In this document: positions 50,162-60,380 of the stretch, in pieces
How the letters are laid out: each line of letters begins with the position of its first letter
Position numbering within the stretch: the first letter of the stretch is position 1
Position numbers and translations under genes: made by a program
DNA from: Dehalogenimonas sp. W
GTDB lineage: Bacteria > Chloroflexota > Dehalococcoidia > Dehalococcoidales > Dehalococcoidaceae
Assembly: GCF_037094495.1 (NCBI RefSeq)
Contig: NZ_CP146612.1
Coordinates: 1,054,001-1,118,000 of the forward strand
Direction of reading: 5' to 3'
DNA length: 64,000 bases
Notes under the pieces: generated by a model
The model's input: only the letters and a program-made list of their open reading frames with translations
Database searches by the model: none
What the model was told of the DNA's origin: nothing

Positions 50162-50992
50162 TTAAGTCAAGCTGGCGCTCACTGTTGAACGGTATGCCCG
50201 ATGTAATTCAGCGGTAATCGTCCCGGCCCTGCCGTTGGTGACCACTGTCCCGCCGATAGACGTAAGAGGCATCACTTCAATCAGGCTGGAGGTAATGAAC
50301 ACCTCATCGGCGTTGGTGAGGTCTTCAAGGGTTATCCGCCCTTCAATCGTCCGGATACCCAGTGTACGGGCTATTTCCAGTATCGTGACACGGGTGATTC
50401 CCGGCAGAATACCGGCTTCCGGGTCAGGGGTACGCAGCACTCTGTCTTTGACCAGAAAAATATTACCCCGATTGGTTTCCGCAACCTCGCCGTTCTCATT
50501 GAGCAGTATCGCTTCGTCGGCGCCTTGACGGTTTGCCTCAGCCGCCGCCAGGGTGTTTTCAATCTGATTAAGTGTTTTGTAGCGGTATATCGGTGACTTG
50601 GAATAGCGGCGGATGGCGACGACGGTTGCCCTCAGTCCGTTTTGGTAGTCTGCTTCCGAAGGTGGCTGATAGGTCTCAACGGTGACTGATACTGTCATCC
50701 GGCCGCCATAGCCGGCGGTAATCACCGGCCGGACCCTGGCGGTGGTCAGCCCTGACGCCTGGAGCGTCTGGCCGACGGCGTTTTTGACTGTGGTCATATC
50801 AACTGCAATCCTTAAATAGGCGGCGCCGGCCTGCATTCTCTCCAGATGGCTTTCCAGCCGGAATACCCGGCCGTTGTAACCACGCAAAGTCTCAAACACT
50901 CCGTAACCCTGGCGAAAGCCGGCGTCGTTGATGCCCACGGTGGCCTCACTTAAAGGCGAGATTATACCGTTGGTCCAGGCTGCATCCGGCAT
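50162..50992 (-). CDS. pabC: Aminodeoxychorismate lyase (class IV aminotransferase fold)
   Basis: A 276-residue PLP enzyme of fold type IV. Motifs: VGINDAGFRQGYGVFETLRG, the catalytic-Lys region SPIYRYKTLNQIENTLAA, EAILLNENGEVAETNRGNIF, LPGITRVTILEIA. Branched-chain or D-amino-acid aminotransferases share this fold, but the position behind pabB and pabA (31-bp overlap) strongly favours aminodeoxychorismate lyase, giving p-aminobenzoate for folate. It completes the pab set. Confidence 0.82.
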   Translation of the reverse strand: MPDAAWTNGIISPLSEATVGINDAGFRQGYGVFETLRGYNGRVFRLESHLERMQAGAAYLRIAVDMTTVKNAVGQTLQASGLTTARVRPVITAGYGGRMTVSVTVETYQPPSEADYQNGLRATVVAIRRYSKSPIYRYKTLNQIENTLAAAEANRQGADEAILLNENGEVAETNRGNIFLVKDRVLRTPDPEAGILPGITRVTILEIARTLGIRTIEGRITLEDLTNADEVFITSSLIEVMPLTSIGGTVVTNGRAGTITAELHRAYRSTVSASLT

Positions 50993-51588
50993 GCAGTTAA
51001 CTCCCTCCGTATTGCTTTGGTTACGGTTAAAAAATTATACAATAAGTCATGACCGACCACAGTCATGACGGATTCCGGGTGAAACTGGACACCCTCAACC
51101 GCAAAATTCTTATGACGGATTCCCATGACCGTATCACCCGATACGGCACTGATTTCTAATGCCTCCGGTAAATTGCCCCGGTCAACTGCCAGTGAATGAT
51201 AACGCCCGGCTTCAAATGGATCAGGCAAGCCGGCGAATATCGTCTGGCGGTCGTGATAAACCGGAGAACTCTTGCCGTGCGTCGGCGGTGATGCCTTGAT
51301 GATGTGGCCGCCGTAAACCGCCCCGATACACTGATGCCCCAGGCAGACACCCAGAATTGGGATCCGACCGGCGAAGCTCTTGATGACTGCATTGGATATT
51401 CCGGCCGTGTCCGGGGTGCCGGGGCCGGGGGAGATGATCAGATGTCCGGGGTTAAGGTCGCGGATTTCCCTGAGGGTTATCGCATCGTTTCTAAAGACCC
51501 GGGGGGTATAGCCTAATTCACCGACATATTGTGCCAGGTTGTAGACAAAGGAATCGTAATTATCAATGATGACCACAGACTTATTCAT
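50962..51588 (-). CDS. pabA: Glutamine amidotransferase of aminodeoxychorismate synthase
   Basis: A 208-residue class I amidotransferase subunit: VVIIDNYDSFVYNLAQYVGE, ISPGPGTPDTAG, the nucleophile Cys in LGVCLGHQCIG, and VQFHPES with the catalytic His and Glu. It supplies ammonia to PabB and may serve anthranilate synthase as well, as in Bacillus, since the family is amphibolic. The frame is open 26 codons further, but ATG 51588, overlapping the pabB end by 8 bp, fits the family start. Confidence 0.88.
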   Translation of the reverse strand: MNKSVVIIDNYDSFVYNLAQYVGELGYTPRVFRNDAITLREIRDLNPGHLIISPGPGTPDTAGISNAVIKSFAGRIPILGVCLGHQCIGAVYGGHIIKASPPTHGKSSPVYHDRQTIFAGLPDPFEAGRYHSLAVDRGNLPEALEISAVSGDTVMGIRHKNFAVEGVQFHPESVMTVVGHDLLYNFLTVTKAIRRELTACRMQPGPTV

Positions 51589-53002
51589 CGGACGCCCCCA
51601 GCGCCTGGAACATTGCCCAGGCCTTGTGCCGCGTTTCCTGGTATTCTGTTTCGGGGTCGGAGTCATAGGTCACCGCCCCGCCTGTTTGAAAAAACGCCTG
51701 ATTTTTCCTGGTGACGATGGTTCGAATGGCGATATTCAAGTCCATATCGCCGTTGAATCCCAGGTAACCGATGGCCCCGGTATATATACCGCGGCGGTGT
51801 GGTTCCAATTCCTCAATTATCTCCATGGCTCTTACCTTGGGGGCACCGGTGATAGAGCCGCCGGGGAAAGCGGCTTTCAACAGGCTGATACCATTTTGGT
51901 CTGCCCGCAGACGGCCGGTAACCGAGGAGGTCAGATGAAACACTGATGGGAAGGTTTCCAGCACCGCCAGGTCGGTAACGCTCACTGAACCGTAACAACA
52001 GACCCGGCCCAGGTCATTGCGCTCTAGGTCCACGATCATCATATTTTCAGCCCGGTCCTTTTCACTGGCCAGAAGTTCGGCAGAGATTATGGCGTCTTCC
52101 GCTGCGTTTTCGCCGCGCCGGCGTGTGCCTTTGATGGGGCGGGTTTCAACAGTATTGCCGCTGAGTTTAATGAAGCGTTCCGGTGAACTGGAGACTACAC
52201 TGAATCCGCCGCCGTCCAGATAGGTAGCAAACGGGGCTGGATTGATCCGCCGCAGGCGCTGGTATAACTCTGCCGGCGGGATTTTCAGTTCAACAGTAAA
52301 ACGTTGTGACAGGTTTACCTCAAATATGTCGCCGGAGATGATGTAATCACGAGCCCGGGCCACGGTAGCGAGGTAGTCCTCATAGCTGAAGTTGCTTTCA
52401 ATTCGGGGGATTGCCGGAACGGATAGGTTGGTGCTGCAGGGAGTAATGACGCTGCTGATGCGCCGTTTGAATTCTGCCGCACGCTCCCGCGCCGCCTGAG
52501 TCCGTCCGGCTTCATCTGTTTCCGGGAAGCCGTTGCTGATAATGTAGCCGCGCTGCTCTCGGTGGTCGTAGGCGTAGACTAAGTCATATAAGCCGAAGCG
52601 GCATTCCGGGAGTTTAAGGTCGTTTACTGTCCGGCGGGGAATTTTTTCCAGCTGCCGTCCAGCGTCATAACCAAAATAGCCCACTGCCCCGCTGCAAAAC
52701 GGCACCGGACTGTCCGGTGCCTCCAGAGCGAACGTTTTAAGCACTCGGCCGATCTCGTCAAAGGGATTACCCTGACGATGTTCTATCAATTGATTGTTGC
52801 GGGATACGGATATTCGCCGTCCCCGGCTGGTGATAAGTGCGAAAGGCCGGCTGCCGATGAAGGAATACCGGCTTTGCCGGTCACTGGTCAGGGCGCTGTC
52901 CAGATAAAAGACACCGGGATCGCCGCTCAGTATCTGAAAAATATCTGCAGGGTCAATGCCGGGATTCCATTCTTCAATCAGCGGCTGTCGTCGTTGGGTC
53001 AT
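51581..53002 (-). CDS. pabB: Aminodeoxychorismate synthase component I
   Basis: A 473-residue chorismate-utilising enzyme. The motif RPIKGTRRRGENAAEDA has Lys where anthranilate synthases have Ala (PIAGT), the residue that forms the covalent intermediate in PabB. This separates it from TrpE. Also visible are NPAPFATYLDGGGFSVVSSSPE (in two parts), ENMMIVDLERNDLGRVC and PGGSITGAPKVRAMEIIEEL. GGAAGGG lies five bases before ATG 53002. No trp genes are adjacent, in line with a folate role. Confidence 0.9.
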   Translation of the reverse strand: MTQRRQPLIEEWNPGIDPADIFQILSGDPGVFYLDSALTSDRQSRYSFIGSRPFALITSRGRRISVSRNNQLIEHRQGNPFDEIGRVLKTFALEAPDSPVPFCSGAVGYFGYDAGRQLEKIPRRTVNDLKLPECRFGLYDLVYAYDHREQRGYIISNGFPETDEAGRTQAARERAAEFKRRISSVITPCSTNLSVPAIPRIESNFSYEDYLATVARARDYIISGDIFEVNLSQRFTVELKIPPAELYQRLRRINPAPFATYLDGGGFSVVSSSPERFIKLSGNTVETRPIKGTRRRGENAAEDAIISAELLASEKDRAENMMIVDLERNDLGRVCCYGSVSVTDLAVLETFPSVFHLTSSVTGRLRADQNGISLLKAAFPGGSITGAPKVRAMEIIEELEPHRRGIYTGAIGYLGFNGDMDLNIAIRTIVTRKNQAFFQTGGAVTYDSDPETEYQETRHKAWAMFQALGASDE

Positions 53003-53021
53003 GGCTGCCCTTCCAGCGGCG

Positions 53022-53900
53022 TCATTCCCGGCGGCGGTTGGCCAGATGATAGAGTTTCTGGTAAGAGGCCCCAAAGTCCGGATTGGCCGCTTCCAAGGTG
53101 TTTTTTAAGTTGCTCATGCGGTTGATAAAATCTTCCCGGCGCCCGTCCCGGACCAGACCTGCCCATTCGACCGCCTTTTCCCCGAAGAGTATTTCCATTT
53201 CGGGCAAGGCCGGCAGATTAAGTTGTAGCGAAGCATACAATGCCGGGTCTTCCGACAGGACGCTCTCCACCAGTGTTAACAGCGCTTTATAGGTGATACC
53301 GCCGGCATCACTCATTTCGGTCAGTTTATCCAGGCTGACCAGCGCGTCAGCGGTTACAATGGCGATAAAATGGGCCAGTCCCAGCGATATGGACATCAGC
53401 CGGTCGTGTTCTTCAGGTGAAGTGATGCGCACTCGGGCTCCGCGGGTGGTCAACCACTCGTCTACCTTAACAGCCAGTAGCTGTTCTTTGTCGTTGGTGG
53501 GGGTCAGGATGATATTCTGGCCGTTCAGGCTTTCGGCGCCGGGCCCGAACACCGGATGAACTCCCAGTGTTTGTGTCTGTCCTAAACTGCGTTGCATCGC
53601 CGCCACCGGCATGACCTTGACCGAGGTCAGGTCAAAGACCATTTGACCGGCGTGCACATGCGGCGCCAGCTCGCCGCAGACCGTTTCAAAGCTGTCCACC
53701 GGCACTGAGATAATGATAATGTCGGCCATGGCCGCGCTGTCTAGCCGGTCGGTCGCCGCCACGCCGATTTCCACCGCAGCGGCCGCCAGTTTGTCCTTAT
53801 CACGGCCGATAATGCTGACGCGGTGCCCCTGATTTTTCAGCAGCCGGGCAAACCAAGCCCCCATTTTGCCGTAACCACCGACTATCGTGATGTTTTTCAA
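53022..53900 (-). CDS. tyrA: Prephenate dehydrogenase
   Basis: A 292-residue enzyme with an NAD-binding start ITIVGGYGKMGAWFARLLKN, then DIIIISVPVDSFETV, VFDLTSVKV, LGVHPVFGPG and HDRLMSISLGLAHF, the standard TyrA_TyrA/PDH pattern. It converts prephenate to 4-hydroxyphenylpyruvate for tyrosine. There is no ACT domain at its C-terminus, so feedback control by Tyr would have to come through another route, such as the operon attenuator. TTG 53900, one base after the pheA stop, gives the expected start; an ATG 16 codons earlier would overlap pheA. Confidence 0.88.
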   Translation of the reverse strand: MKNITIVGGYGKMGAWFARLLKNQGHRVSIIGRDKDKLAAAAVEIGVAATDRLDSAAMADIIIISVPVDSFETVCGELAPHVHAGQMVFDLTSVKVMPVAAMQRSLGQTQTLGVHPVFGPGAESLNGQNIILTPTNDKEQLLAVKVDEWLTTRGARVRITSPEEHDRLMSISLGLAHFIAIVTADALVSLDKLTEMSDAGGITYKALLTLVESVLSEDPALYASLQLNLPALPEMEILFGEKAVEWAGLVRDGRREDFINRMSNLKNTLEAANPDFGASYQKLYHLANRRRE

Positions 53901-53901
53901 A

Positions 53902-54969
53902 TTATCGGGCCCTCGGATATGATCCCAGAATCTTAATGAAGAGAACATGGTCTTCCAGCGCCGGCAGGGCGGTCAGAAAACTGGCATCCTGCCGATGCCC
54001 CTCAAAATCAAGATAGAAGTTGTATTCCCAGGCTTTTTTGCGGGTCGGGCGGCTTTCAATTTTAGTCAGGTTTATCTTATGTTCTGCCAGCACCCTTAGG
54101 AATTCATACAGCGCCCCAGGACGGTGCTTGACGGCGAAGACCACTGAAGTTTTATCATCGCCGGAGGGTGGGGCGTCCTTGCGTCCGATGGCGAAGAAAC
54201 GGGTAAAGTTGTTGGGGTTGTCCTGGATATCCCGCGCCAGGATTTTCATACCGTAAATGGCCGCGGCGCGTTCGCTGGCGATAGCGGCGCCATCGGCGAT
54301 ATTCTGTTCTTTTATCATTTTAACCGAACCGGCTGTATCGTAAGAGGGCATGAGTTCAAAATTCAGTTGACGTAAGAAATTACCGCACTGCCCCAGTGCC
54401 TGCGGGTGCGAATAGATCCGGCGCACCGAGTCCAGTGTTGCGCCGGGGTTGCCGATCAGGCAGTGGTTGACCCGCAGATGCAGCTCGCCGGAAACCATCA
54501 GACTGGATTCCAGCATCAGGTCATAGGAACGGGAAATACTGCCTTCAATAGAGTTTTCCATGGGGATGATGCCGAATTGCACCCCGCCGCCTTCAACTTC
54601 CCGGAATACGTTCTCCAGTGTTTCGCAAGCCTTGACTGAGGCCCGGGAGCCGAAATACTGAAAAGCCGCCTGCTCGGAGTAAGCCCCCGGTTCCCCCTGA
54701 AAGGCAACACTGCGTGACTGCCTTTGCCGGGCCAGTTTGATAATAGACTGATATAATTCCACCACTTCATCGGCGGTCATGCCTCCGGCGGCACCGACCC
54801 CGGTCACATGTTCAATGACCAGCCTCTCCCGTCCCAGGTCCTGAGGCGGGACTTCGCCGGCGGCCTTTTCCCGGCCAATGGCTTCGGCGATGGACAAGCG
54901 TTCGGCCAGCAGTTTAACGATCCCGTCGTCCAGTTCATCAACCCGGCGACGCAGTTCTTCAAGGCTCAT
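53902..54969 (-). CDS. pheA: Chorismate mutase / prephenate dehydratase
   Basis: A 355-residue bifunctional P-protein: an AroQ-type mutase helix bundle (residues 1-85; [19 protein letters not shown]), a dehydratase domain from [20 protein letters not shown] with [12 protein letters not shown], and a C-terminal ACT domain with [20 protein letters not shown] and [17 protein letters not shown]. It makes prephenate and then phenylpyruvate, with Phe feedback on the ACT domain. ATG 54969 overlaps the aroC stop by 4 bp and has AAGGA upstream. Confidence 0.95.
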   Translation of the reverse strand: MSLEELRRRVDELDDGIVKLLAERLSIAEAIGREKAAGEVPPQDLGRERLVIEHVTGVGAAGGMTADEVVELYQSIIKLARQRQSRSVAFQGEPGAYSEQAAFQYFGSRASVKACETLENVFREVEGGGVQFGIIPMENSIEGSISRSYDLMLESSLMVSGELHLRVNHCLIGNPGATLDSVRRIYSHPQALGQCGNFLRQLNFELMPSYDTAGSVKMIKEQNIADGAAIASERAAAIYGMKILARDIQDNPNNFTRFFAIGRKDAPPSGDDKTSVVFAVKHRPGALYEFLRVLAEHKINLTKIESRPTRKKAWEYNFYLDFEGHRQDASFLTALPALEDHVLFIKILGSYPRAR

Positions 54970-56063
54970 TTGATAATCCTTCCAATAAATCCGCCGCGCA
55001 GGGCCAGATCGGCCAGCACCACCGCGGTCATTGATTCGGCGACCACTGCCGCCCGGGGTACTATACATGTATCATGGCGGCCGCCGACTTTAAGCGTTGC
55101 CTCTTCACCGCTGGTCAGGTCAACGGTACGCTGCTCCTTGGCGATGGAGGGGGTAGCCTTAACCGCCAGGCGGGCAATCAGCGGCATGCCGTTGCTGATA
55201 CCGCCGAGAATGCCCCCGGCATTATTGCCGGCAGTCCTGACCCGGCCGTCCACCATCGCAAACGGGTCGTTGCCGTCTGAGCCGCTCATCCGGGCAACCT
55301 CAGCCCCGGCCCCGAATTCCACAGCCTTGACCGCCGGGATGGCAAAATAGGCCTTCGCCAGACATCCCTCCAGTGTGTCAAAGACCGGTTCACCCAGGCC
55401 GACCGGTAAGCCGGTCGCCCAGGCTTCAATGACGCCGCCGACGGAATCACCGGCGCGCCCGGCGGTTTTAATGGCGTCTATCATCCGGGTTGCCGCTGCG
55501 ACATCGGCGCAACTGACCTCATTTTCAGCCATGATTCGGCGGATTTCACTAACATCGTCGGGCGGATCAGCCTTGATACCGCCGATTTCCACCACATGAG
55601 CCACGGTTTCAATACCGATGGTAGCCAGTAGTTTTTTAGCCACGGCTCCCGCCATGACAAAACCGGCGGTAATCCGGCCGGAGAAGCGGCCGGAGCCGCG
55701 CCAGTCGTGAAAACCGCCGTATTTTTCCCAGGCGGTAAAGTCGGCGTGTCCCGGTCGGATAAGCTTGATTACTTTTTCATATTCGGAAGAATCAATATTT
55801 CGGTTCCAGATAGACATCATGATCGGCGCTCCGGTCGTCCGTCCGTTAAAAATGCCGGAGAATATCTCCACCCGGTCTTCTTCCTTGCGCGCCGTCGCCA
55901 GCGGCCGGTTGCGGCCGCTTTTGCGTTTGTCAGCTTCCTGTTGGATATCTTCAACGGTTAGCGGCAGTCCGGCCGGACAGCCGTCAACGACGATGCCGAT
56001 GCAGTCACCGTGACTTTCGCCGAAGCTGGTAATGCGGAAAATTTCGCCCAGGGAATTATTCAC
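54966..56063 (-). CDS. aroC: Chorismate synthase
   Basis: A 365-residue FMN-dependent enzyme for the last common step, removing phosphate from EPSP. Signatures: [30 protein letters not shown]-type region [40 protein letters not shown] and the C-terminal [13 protein letters not shown]. It overlaps aroA by 8 bp upstream and pheA by 4 bp downstream. Confidence 0.97.
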   Translation of the reverse strand: MNNSLGEIFRITSFGESHGDCIGIVVDGCPAGLPLTVEDIQQEADKRKSGRNRPLATARKEEDRVEIFSGIFNGRTTGAPIMMSIWNRNIDSSEYEKVIKLIRPGHADFTAWEKYGGFHDWRGSGRFSGRITAGFVMAGAVAKKLLATIGIETVAHVVEIGGIKADPPDDVSEIRRIMAENEVSCADVAAATRMIDAIKTAGRAGDSVGGVIEAWATGLPVGLGEPVFDTLEGCLAKAYFAIPAVKAVEFGAGAEVARMSGSDGNDPFAMVDGRVRTAGNNAGGILGGISNGMPLIARLAVKATPSIAKEQRTVDLTSGEEATLKVGGRHDTCIVPRAAVVAESMTAVVLADLALRGGFIGRIIK

Positions 56064-57312
56064 TCAGAATCACCTTTCCTCCGGCCTGCTGAAAATCCTG
56101 CCAAAAGCCGGGATAGGTTTTATTAACACATTCTGCCCCTTCAATGACACTATCCCCGCAGACCGTTGCCAGCATGGCAAAGGCCATGGCGATACGGTGG
56201 TCATCAAAACTGTCAATGACCGCACCGTGCGGCCGGCCGCCGGTTATCAGGAGCCGGTCATTGTCCTCAGTAACGGCAATGCCCATACGTTTTAGATTTT
56301 CGGCCACCGCTCTTACCCGATCTGATTCCTTTATTCTGGCCCGGCCCAGCCCGGTCAGGATGCTGACGCCATTCGCCGCCGCGGTTAAGCAGGCAATGGT
56401 GGGTAGCAGGTCAATGGCCTCGTCAAGGTTAACCGTTAAGGCTTTTAAAGGTGTCGGCGCAACGTTGATTACCTTATTGCCTGTCGTTACTCCGGCCTCC
56501 AGCCGTTCAAGGCAGTTTAACATGAAACGGTCGGCCTGAAAACTATCAGGATTCAGCCCGGAGACGCTTATCGGACCGGCAAGGGCGCCCAGTCCCAGGA
56601 AATATGATGCCCCGGACCAGTCGCCTTCCACCGTATAATCGGCCGGTTGATAAGTTTGCGGAAGGACGCTGAATGCCGTCATGGCAGCGTCATGTTCTAC
56701 CTTAACGCCGAAATATTCCAGGTATTCAATGGTCATCCGCAGGTAATCCCTGGACCGGGCCGGGGTCGTCAGGTTGATCTTCAGGCCTTGGACAAACCGC
56801 GGCGCCGCAATCAGCAAACCGGAAATAAACTGGGAACTGACGTCGCCCGGCAGCGATACCACCCCGGCTTTGATCCGGTCGCCGGGAACCAGCAGATAAT
56901 CCAGCCCCTGTTCCGCCGTTATGCCCAGTTGTTTTAAAATAGCCGGCAGCAGGGTCATCGGCCGCCGCGCCAGACCGGGGGCAAAGGTGATTCGGCTGCG
57001 GCCGTCAAGCGTGGCGCACAGGGGTGCCAGGAAGCGCAGGGTCGCCGCAGACTGCCGGCAGTTGAGGGGCTGCGGTGACGCTTGCAGCCGGCCGCCGGTT
57101 ATTATCCAGACTCCAGGTTGCCGTTCAATGCCGGCGCCGAGTTGTTCCAGTACTTCCGCGGCTGCTTCGGTGTCGTCGGATATCAGCGGATTGATGATCC
57201 GGCTGGTGCCGGCGGCCAGAGCCGCAGCGAACAACGCCCGGATGGTATAGCTCTTGGACGGCGGGGCGTGGATGGTGCCCGCAACGGTGCTTTTACTGAT
57301 TCGGGCTTTCAT
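56056..57312 (-). CDS. aroA: EPSP synthase
   Basis: A 418-residue enzyme joining shikimate 3-phosphate and [57 protein letters not shown], and [20 protein letters not shown] with the catalytic Asp are visible, as is the late [13 protein letters not shown]. The start overlaps aroK by 20 bp. The loop GNAGTA-type glyphosate-sensitive motif is replaced here by a [10 protein letters not shown] sequence, closer to class II-like variants. Confidence 0.94.
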   Translation of the reverse strand: MKARISKSTVAGTIHAPPSKSYTIRALFAAALAAGTSRIINPLISDDTEAAAEVLEQLGAGIERQPGVWIITGGRLQASPQPLNCRQSAATLRFLAPLCATLDGRSRITFAPGLARRPMTLLPAILKQLGITAEQGLDYLLVPGDRIKAGVVSLPGDVSSQFISGLLIAAPRFVQGLKINLTTPARSRDYLRMTIEYLEYFGVKVEHDAAMTAFSVLPQTYQPADYTVEGDWSGASYFLGLGALAGPISVSGLNPDSFQADRFMLNCLERLEAGVTTGNKVINVAPTPLKALTVNLDEAIDLLPTIACLTAAANGVSILTGLGRARIKESDRVRAVAENLKRMGIAVTEDNDRLLITGGRPHGAVIDSFDDHRIAMAFAMLATVCGDSVIEGAECVNKTYPGFWQDFQQAGGKVILSE

Positions 57313-57823
57313 TAATATCCAGTTTCCTGATTATTTCATCAATAACGGCGGCGAAGGGCCGGTTGCCGGTGCGGACGGTAATATCCGCAGCCGCTTCGTA
57401 CAGCGGTCGTCGGGTCGCTTCCAATTCCCTGATAAACTGTTCCCGGTCCGGCCGGTCCAGCAACGGACGCTTGCGGCTGAACGCCAGCCTGTCGTTGAGG
57501 GCGGCGGTGCCGGTCTGGAGGTAGACGACTGTTGCGGCCGACTTCAACCGTTCAATATTTCCCGGCCTGGCCACCACGCCGCCGCCGCAGGCGATAACGG
57601 AGTTCTCCGCGATATCGCTCACAGACGTAATCACCGCTGTTTCAAGGTCGCGGAATTCGGTTTCGCCGCCGGACTTGAAGATATTGACGATACTCATCCC
57701 GGCCTGCTGTTCAATCAGATGGTCTGTTTCAATAAAATTCCGTCCCAGTCGGCGCGCCAGCCGTTTGCCCACGGTGGATTTACCGGAACCCATAAAGCCG
57801 ATCAACGCAATATTGCTTTTCAT
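57293..57823 (-). CDS. aroK: Shikimate kinase
   Basis: A 176-residue P-loop kinase. Walker A is GFMGSGKSTVGKRL, the substrate site FIETDHLIEQQAG has the conserved Asp, then GGETEFRDLE and ACGGGVVARP. ATG 57823 overlaps the aroE stop by 4 bp; the longer open frame upstream is non-conserved. Confidence 0.95.
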   Translation of the reverse strand: MKSNIALIGFMGSGKSTVGKRLARRLGRNFIETDHLIEQQAGMSIVNIFKSGGETEFRDLETAVITSVSDIAENSVIACGGGVVARPGNIERLKSAATVVYLQTGTAALNDRLAFSRKRPLLDRPDREQFIRELEATRRPLYEAAADITVRTGNRPFAAVIDEIIRKLDINESPNQ

Positions 57824-58650
57824 ACCAATGCCGCTTCGGCCGCCTGCAGCATTACTGCCAGCGGTGCCGGTTGCCCGGTCCATAGTTCAAATGAGAGCGC
57901 CCCCTGAGCTGCCAGCATCTCCAGACCGCCGATGACGGCGCAACCGGCCGCCTCGGCCTCCCGCATTAAACAGGTGCGGCGGGGACGATAAACGGTGTCA
58001 AACACGGTCAGATCCGGCCTCAGCCATTCTTGCGGCAAGGGCGTAGCCGCCTCCTCCGGACTCAATCCGACACTGGTGGCGTTGACGACCAGTACCGCGC
58101 CTTCAAGAGCCTGCCGATAACCTTCAGCGGACGTTTCAAATGCCCGCGTTCCGGTTTCAGCAGCCAGGGCTCTTGCCGTGCTGAAAGTGCGGTTGATGAC
58201 CGCTACTTCGGCACCGGCGTCCTTCAGGGCAAAAACAACCGCTCTGGCCGCTCCACCGGCGCCCAGAACAACCGCCTGTCTGCCTTCAGGTTCAAAACCG
58301 CTTTTTCTGAGGGCGGCCAGAAATCCCGGCGCATCGGTGTTGTAACCGGTCAGCTTCCCGTTCTGATTGACGATGGTATTGACAGCCCCGATACGCTGCG
58401 CGGCGGCGTCCACTGCATCAAGGAGCGACATCACTGCTGTTTTGTGGGGTATAGTAATGTTGGCCCCCCGCAGGTTGGCCCCCCGCAGGCTGCTGACGGC
58501 GGCCGCCAGATGGTCGGTCGTTACTCTTAAAGCCTCGTAGGTGTAAGGGAGTTGTCGCTCGCGAAAGGCGGCGTTGTGCATCGCCGGCGAAACTGAATGC
58601 GCCACCGGGTCGCCGATCAGAACCACCAATTTGGTATCCGCTGTCATCAT
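57820..58650 (-). CDS. aroE: Shikimate dehydrogenase (NADP)
   Basis: A 276-residue enzyme reducing 3-dehydroshikimate. VVLIGDPVAHSVSPAMHNAA holds the substrate-binding Ser pair, GANITIPHKTAVMSLLD the catalytic Lys, VLGAGGAARAVVFAL the NADP loop, and NATSVGLSP follows. The NRTFSTA segment after the loop fits NADP use. Its start overlaps the aroD stop. Confidence 0.96.
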   Translation of the reverse strand: MMTADTKLVVLIGDPVAHSVSPAMHNAAFRERQLPYTYEALRVTTDHLAAAVSSLRGANLRGANITIPHKTAVMSLLDAVDAAAQRIGAVNTIVNQNGKLTGYNTDAPGFLAALRKSGFEPEGRQAVVLGAGGAARAVVFALKDAGAEVAVINRTFSTARALAAETGTRAFETSAEGYRQALEGAVLVVNATSVGLSPEEAATPLPQEWLRPDLTVFDTVYRPRRTCLMREAEAAGCAVIGGLEMLAAQGALSFELWTGQPAPLAVMLQAAEAALV

Positions 58651-59300
58651 GGTTTTAATAAACGGTAGATTTCCGCCAGTTGTGCTGCGGTCAGTTGGCC
58701 CGGTGCCGATTCGCGGCCGGATTCCAGCGCCGCATAGGTGAATTCCGCCCCGGCCAGCGGTGCCAGCACCCGGCTGAGCAGCCCTGCTTCCCCCATACCG
58801 AAGACGGTCAGCCGGCAGCCCTGGAATTCCTGATAAAGCCGTAGCAGGTTAAGGTTGTCCTCAATGCCGTGAGCCGTACTCACCAGCTTACAGATATCAG
58901 CCCCGGCAGCGATGGCTTGGCCGATAATGCCTTTAAGTTCTGCGGGCGGCGGGGTTAATTCAAAATTATGGTACGAAATCAAACAGCGGGTTTTCTTTTT
59001 TACCAGTTCCGCCATCTTTTTCAGATTTGGCGTGGCCAGCTCCAGATCAATGATGGCGGCGCCCAGATTCAGCGCCTTCAGCAGTTCTTCCTTGCGCTGA
59101 GCTTCACTGCCCTGCCAGGCGCCGCCCTCAGTTGCCAGCCGGTTGCAGGCCAGCCAGGGTTTGTTAAGGTGACGCACCACCTCCGGCCAGGCCTCGCCGA
59201 TGAGGTCTATTCTGACTTCAAAAAGGTCGGTCGCCGGCGCGGCGGCGGCAATGGCTGCCGTATCGGCCCGGGTGATGACGGTACAGACAACCGGTTTCAT
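58647..59300 (-). CDS. aroD: 3-dehydroquinate dehydratase, type I
   Basis: A 217-residue class I enzyme using a Schiff-base Lys. FEVRIDLIGEAWPEVV, RCLISYHNFELTPP with the His, and AAGADICKLVSTAHGIEDNL with the Lys are visible. Many bacteria have the unrelated type II (AroQ); the type I form here is noteworthy only as a choice. It abuts aroB, sharing one base. Confidence 0.94.
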   Translation of the reverse strand: MKPVVCTVITRADTAAIAAAAPATDLFEVRIDLIGEAWPEVVRHLNKPWLACNRLATEGGAWQGSEAQRKEELLKALNLGAAIIDLELATPNLKKMAELVKKKTRCLISYHNFELTPPPAELKGIIGQAIAAGADICKLVSTAHGIEDNLNLLRLYQEFQGCRLTVFGMGEAGLLSRVLAPLAGAEFTYAALESGRESAPGQLTAAQLAEIYRLLKP

Positions 59301-60376
59301 CAGCGTAATACCTCGGCAATGATCTCCGGGTTGACATCAGTGCGGGCGGTTACGGTACCGATACCGGTCGGCAGGATGAATTTCAGTTTGCCGTTATCTA
59401 TTTTTTTGTCGTGAAGCATGGCCCGCATTAAAGCCGGGCTGGCATTTTTGGCAACCATGGACACCGGCAGACCGGCGGCCATGATAACCTTTAAAATACG
59501 TTCCAGATCATTCCCGCTGAGCATGCCCAGCCGATAGGCCATCCGGGAGGCAGCCGCCATGCCTATCGCAACTGCTGTGCCGTGGCCGACCTTGAAATTG
59601 GACACGCTTTCCACGGCATGGCCGAAGGTATGCCCGAAATTCAGGATGTGCCGCAGTCCCCGGTCACCTTCGTCCTGTTCCACCACGTTTACCTTCACCT
59701 CGGCAGCCCGGTGTACGGCGTAGGTCAGGGTTTTGACATCCCGATTCAGCAGTACCGGCATGTTGGCTTCCAGAAAGGCAAACAGCACCGGGTCGTGGAT
59801 TACCGCACTTTTGATGACCTCAGCCATCCCATTGCGGATTTCCTTGAGCGGCAAGGTCAACAGGGTAGTGGTATCACTGGCCACCAGGCGCGGCTGATAG
59901 AAGGCCCCGGCCATATTTTTCAACCGGCCCACGTTCACCGCCACCTTGCCGCCGATACCGGAGTCCACCTGGGCCAGCAGCGTTGTCGGTATCTGCACAA
60001 ACGGCACGCCGCGCTGATATGTAGCGGCCACGAAACCGGTCAGGTCGCCGATGACACCGCCGCCCAGCGCCAGAATCGGCGTGGTGCGTTCCACCTTTCG
60101 GCGCGCCAGGCTTTCATAGAGCTTACCGGCGGTGGTCAGGGATTTACTGGCTTCGCCGTCCGGTACAGTGATCACCTCCGGTTCAAATCCGGAACTTGTC
60201 AGGGTTTCGGTCAATCCCGCGGCATAAAGCCGCCCCACCGTCGGATTGGTAATCACCACCACCCGGCCGCTGCTGTTCCGTTCGGCCAGCAAATCGCCTG
60301 TTTGCCCCAGCACTCCCTCGCCGATACAGACGGGGTAAGATCGTTCCTTGAGATTAACGTGTATCTGGTAAGTCAT
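59300..60376 (-). CDS. aroB: 3-dehydroquinate synthase
   Basis: A 358-residue NAD- and metal-dependent enzyme that cyclises DAHP. Visible: PTPILALGGGVIGDLTGFVA in the form TPILALGGGVIGDLTGF, YQRGVPFVQIPTTLLAQVDS, GGKVAVNVGRLKNMAGAFYQ, and metal-site residues in RHILNFGHTFGHAVESV. Four bases separate its start from the aroF stop. Confidence 0.97.
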   Translation of the reverse strand: MTYQIHVNLKERSYPVCIGEGVLGQTGDLLAERNSSGRVVVITNPTVGRLYAAGLTETLTSSGFEPEVITVPDGEASKSLTTAGKLYESLARRKVERTTPILALGGGVIGDLTGFVAATYQRGVPFVQIPTTLLAQVDSGIGGKVAVNVGRLKNMAGAFYQPRLVASDTTTLLTLPLKEIRNGMAEVIKSAVIHDPVLFAFLEANMPVLLNRDVKTLTYAVHRAAEVKVNVVEQDEGDRGLRHILNFGHTFGHAVESVSNFKVGHGTAVAIGMAAASRMAYRLGMLSGNDLERILKVIMAAGLPVSMVAKNASPALMRAMLHDKKIDNGKLKFILPTGIGTVTARTDVNPEIIAEVLR

Positions 60377-60380
60377 AGCC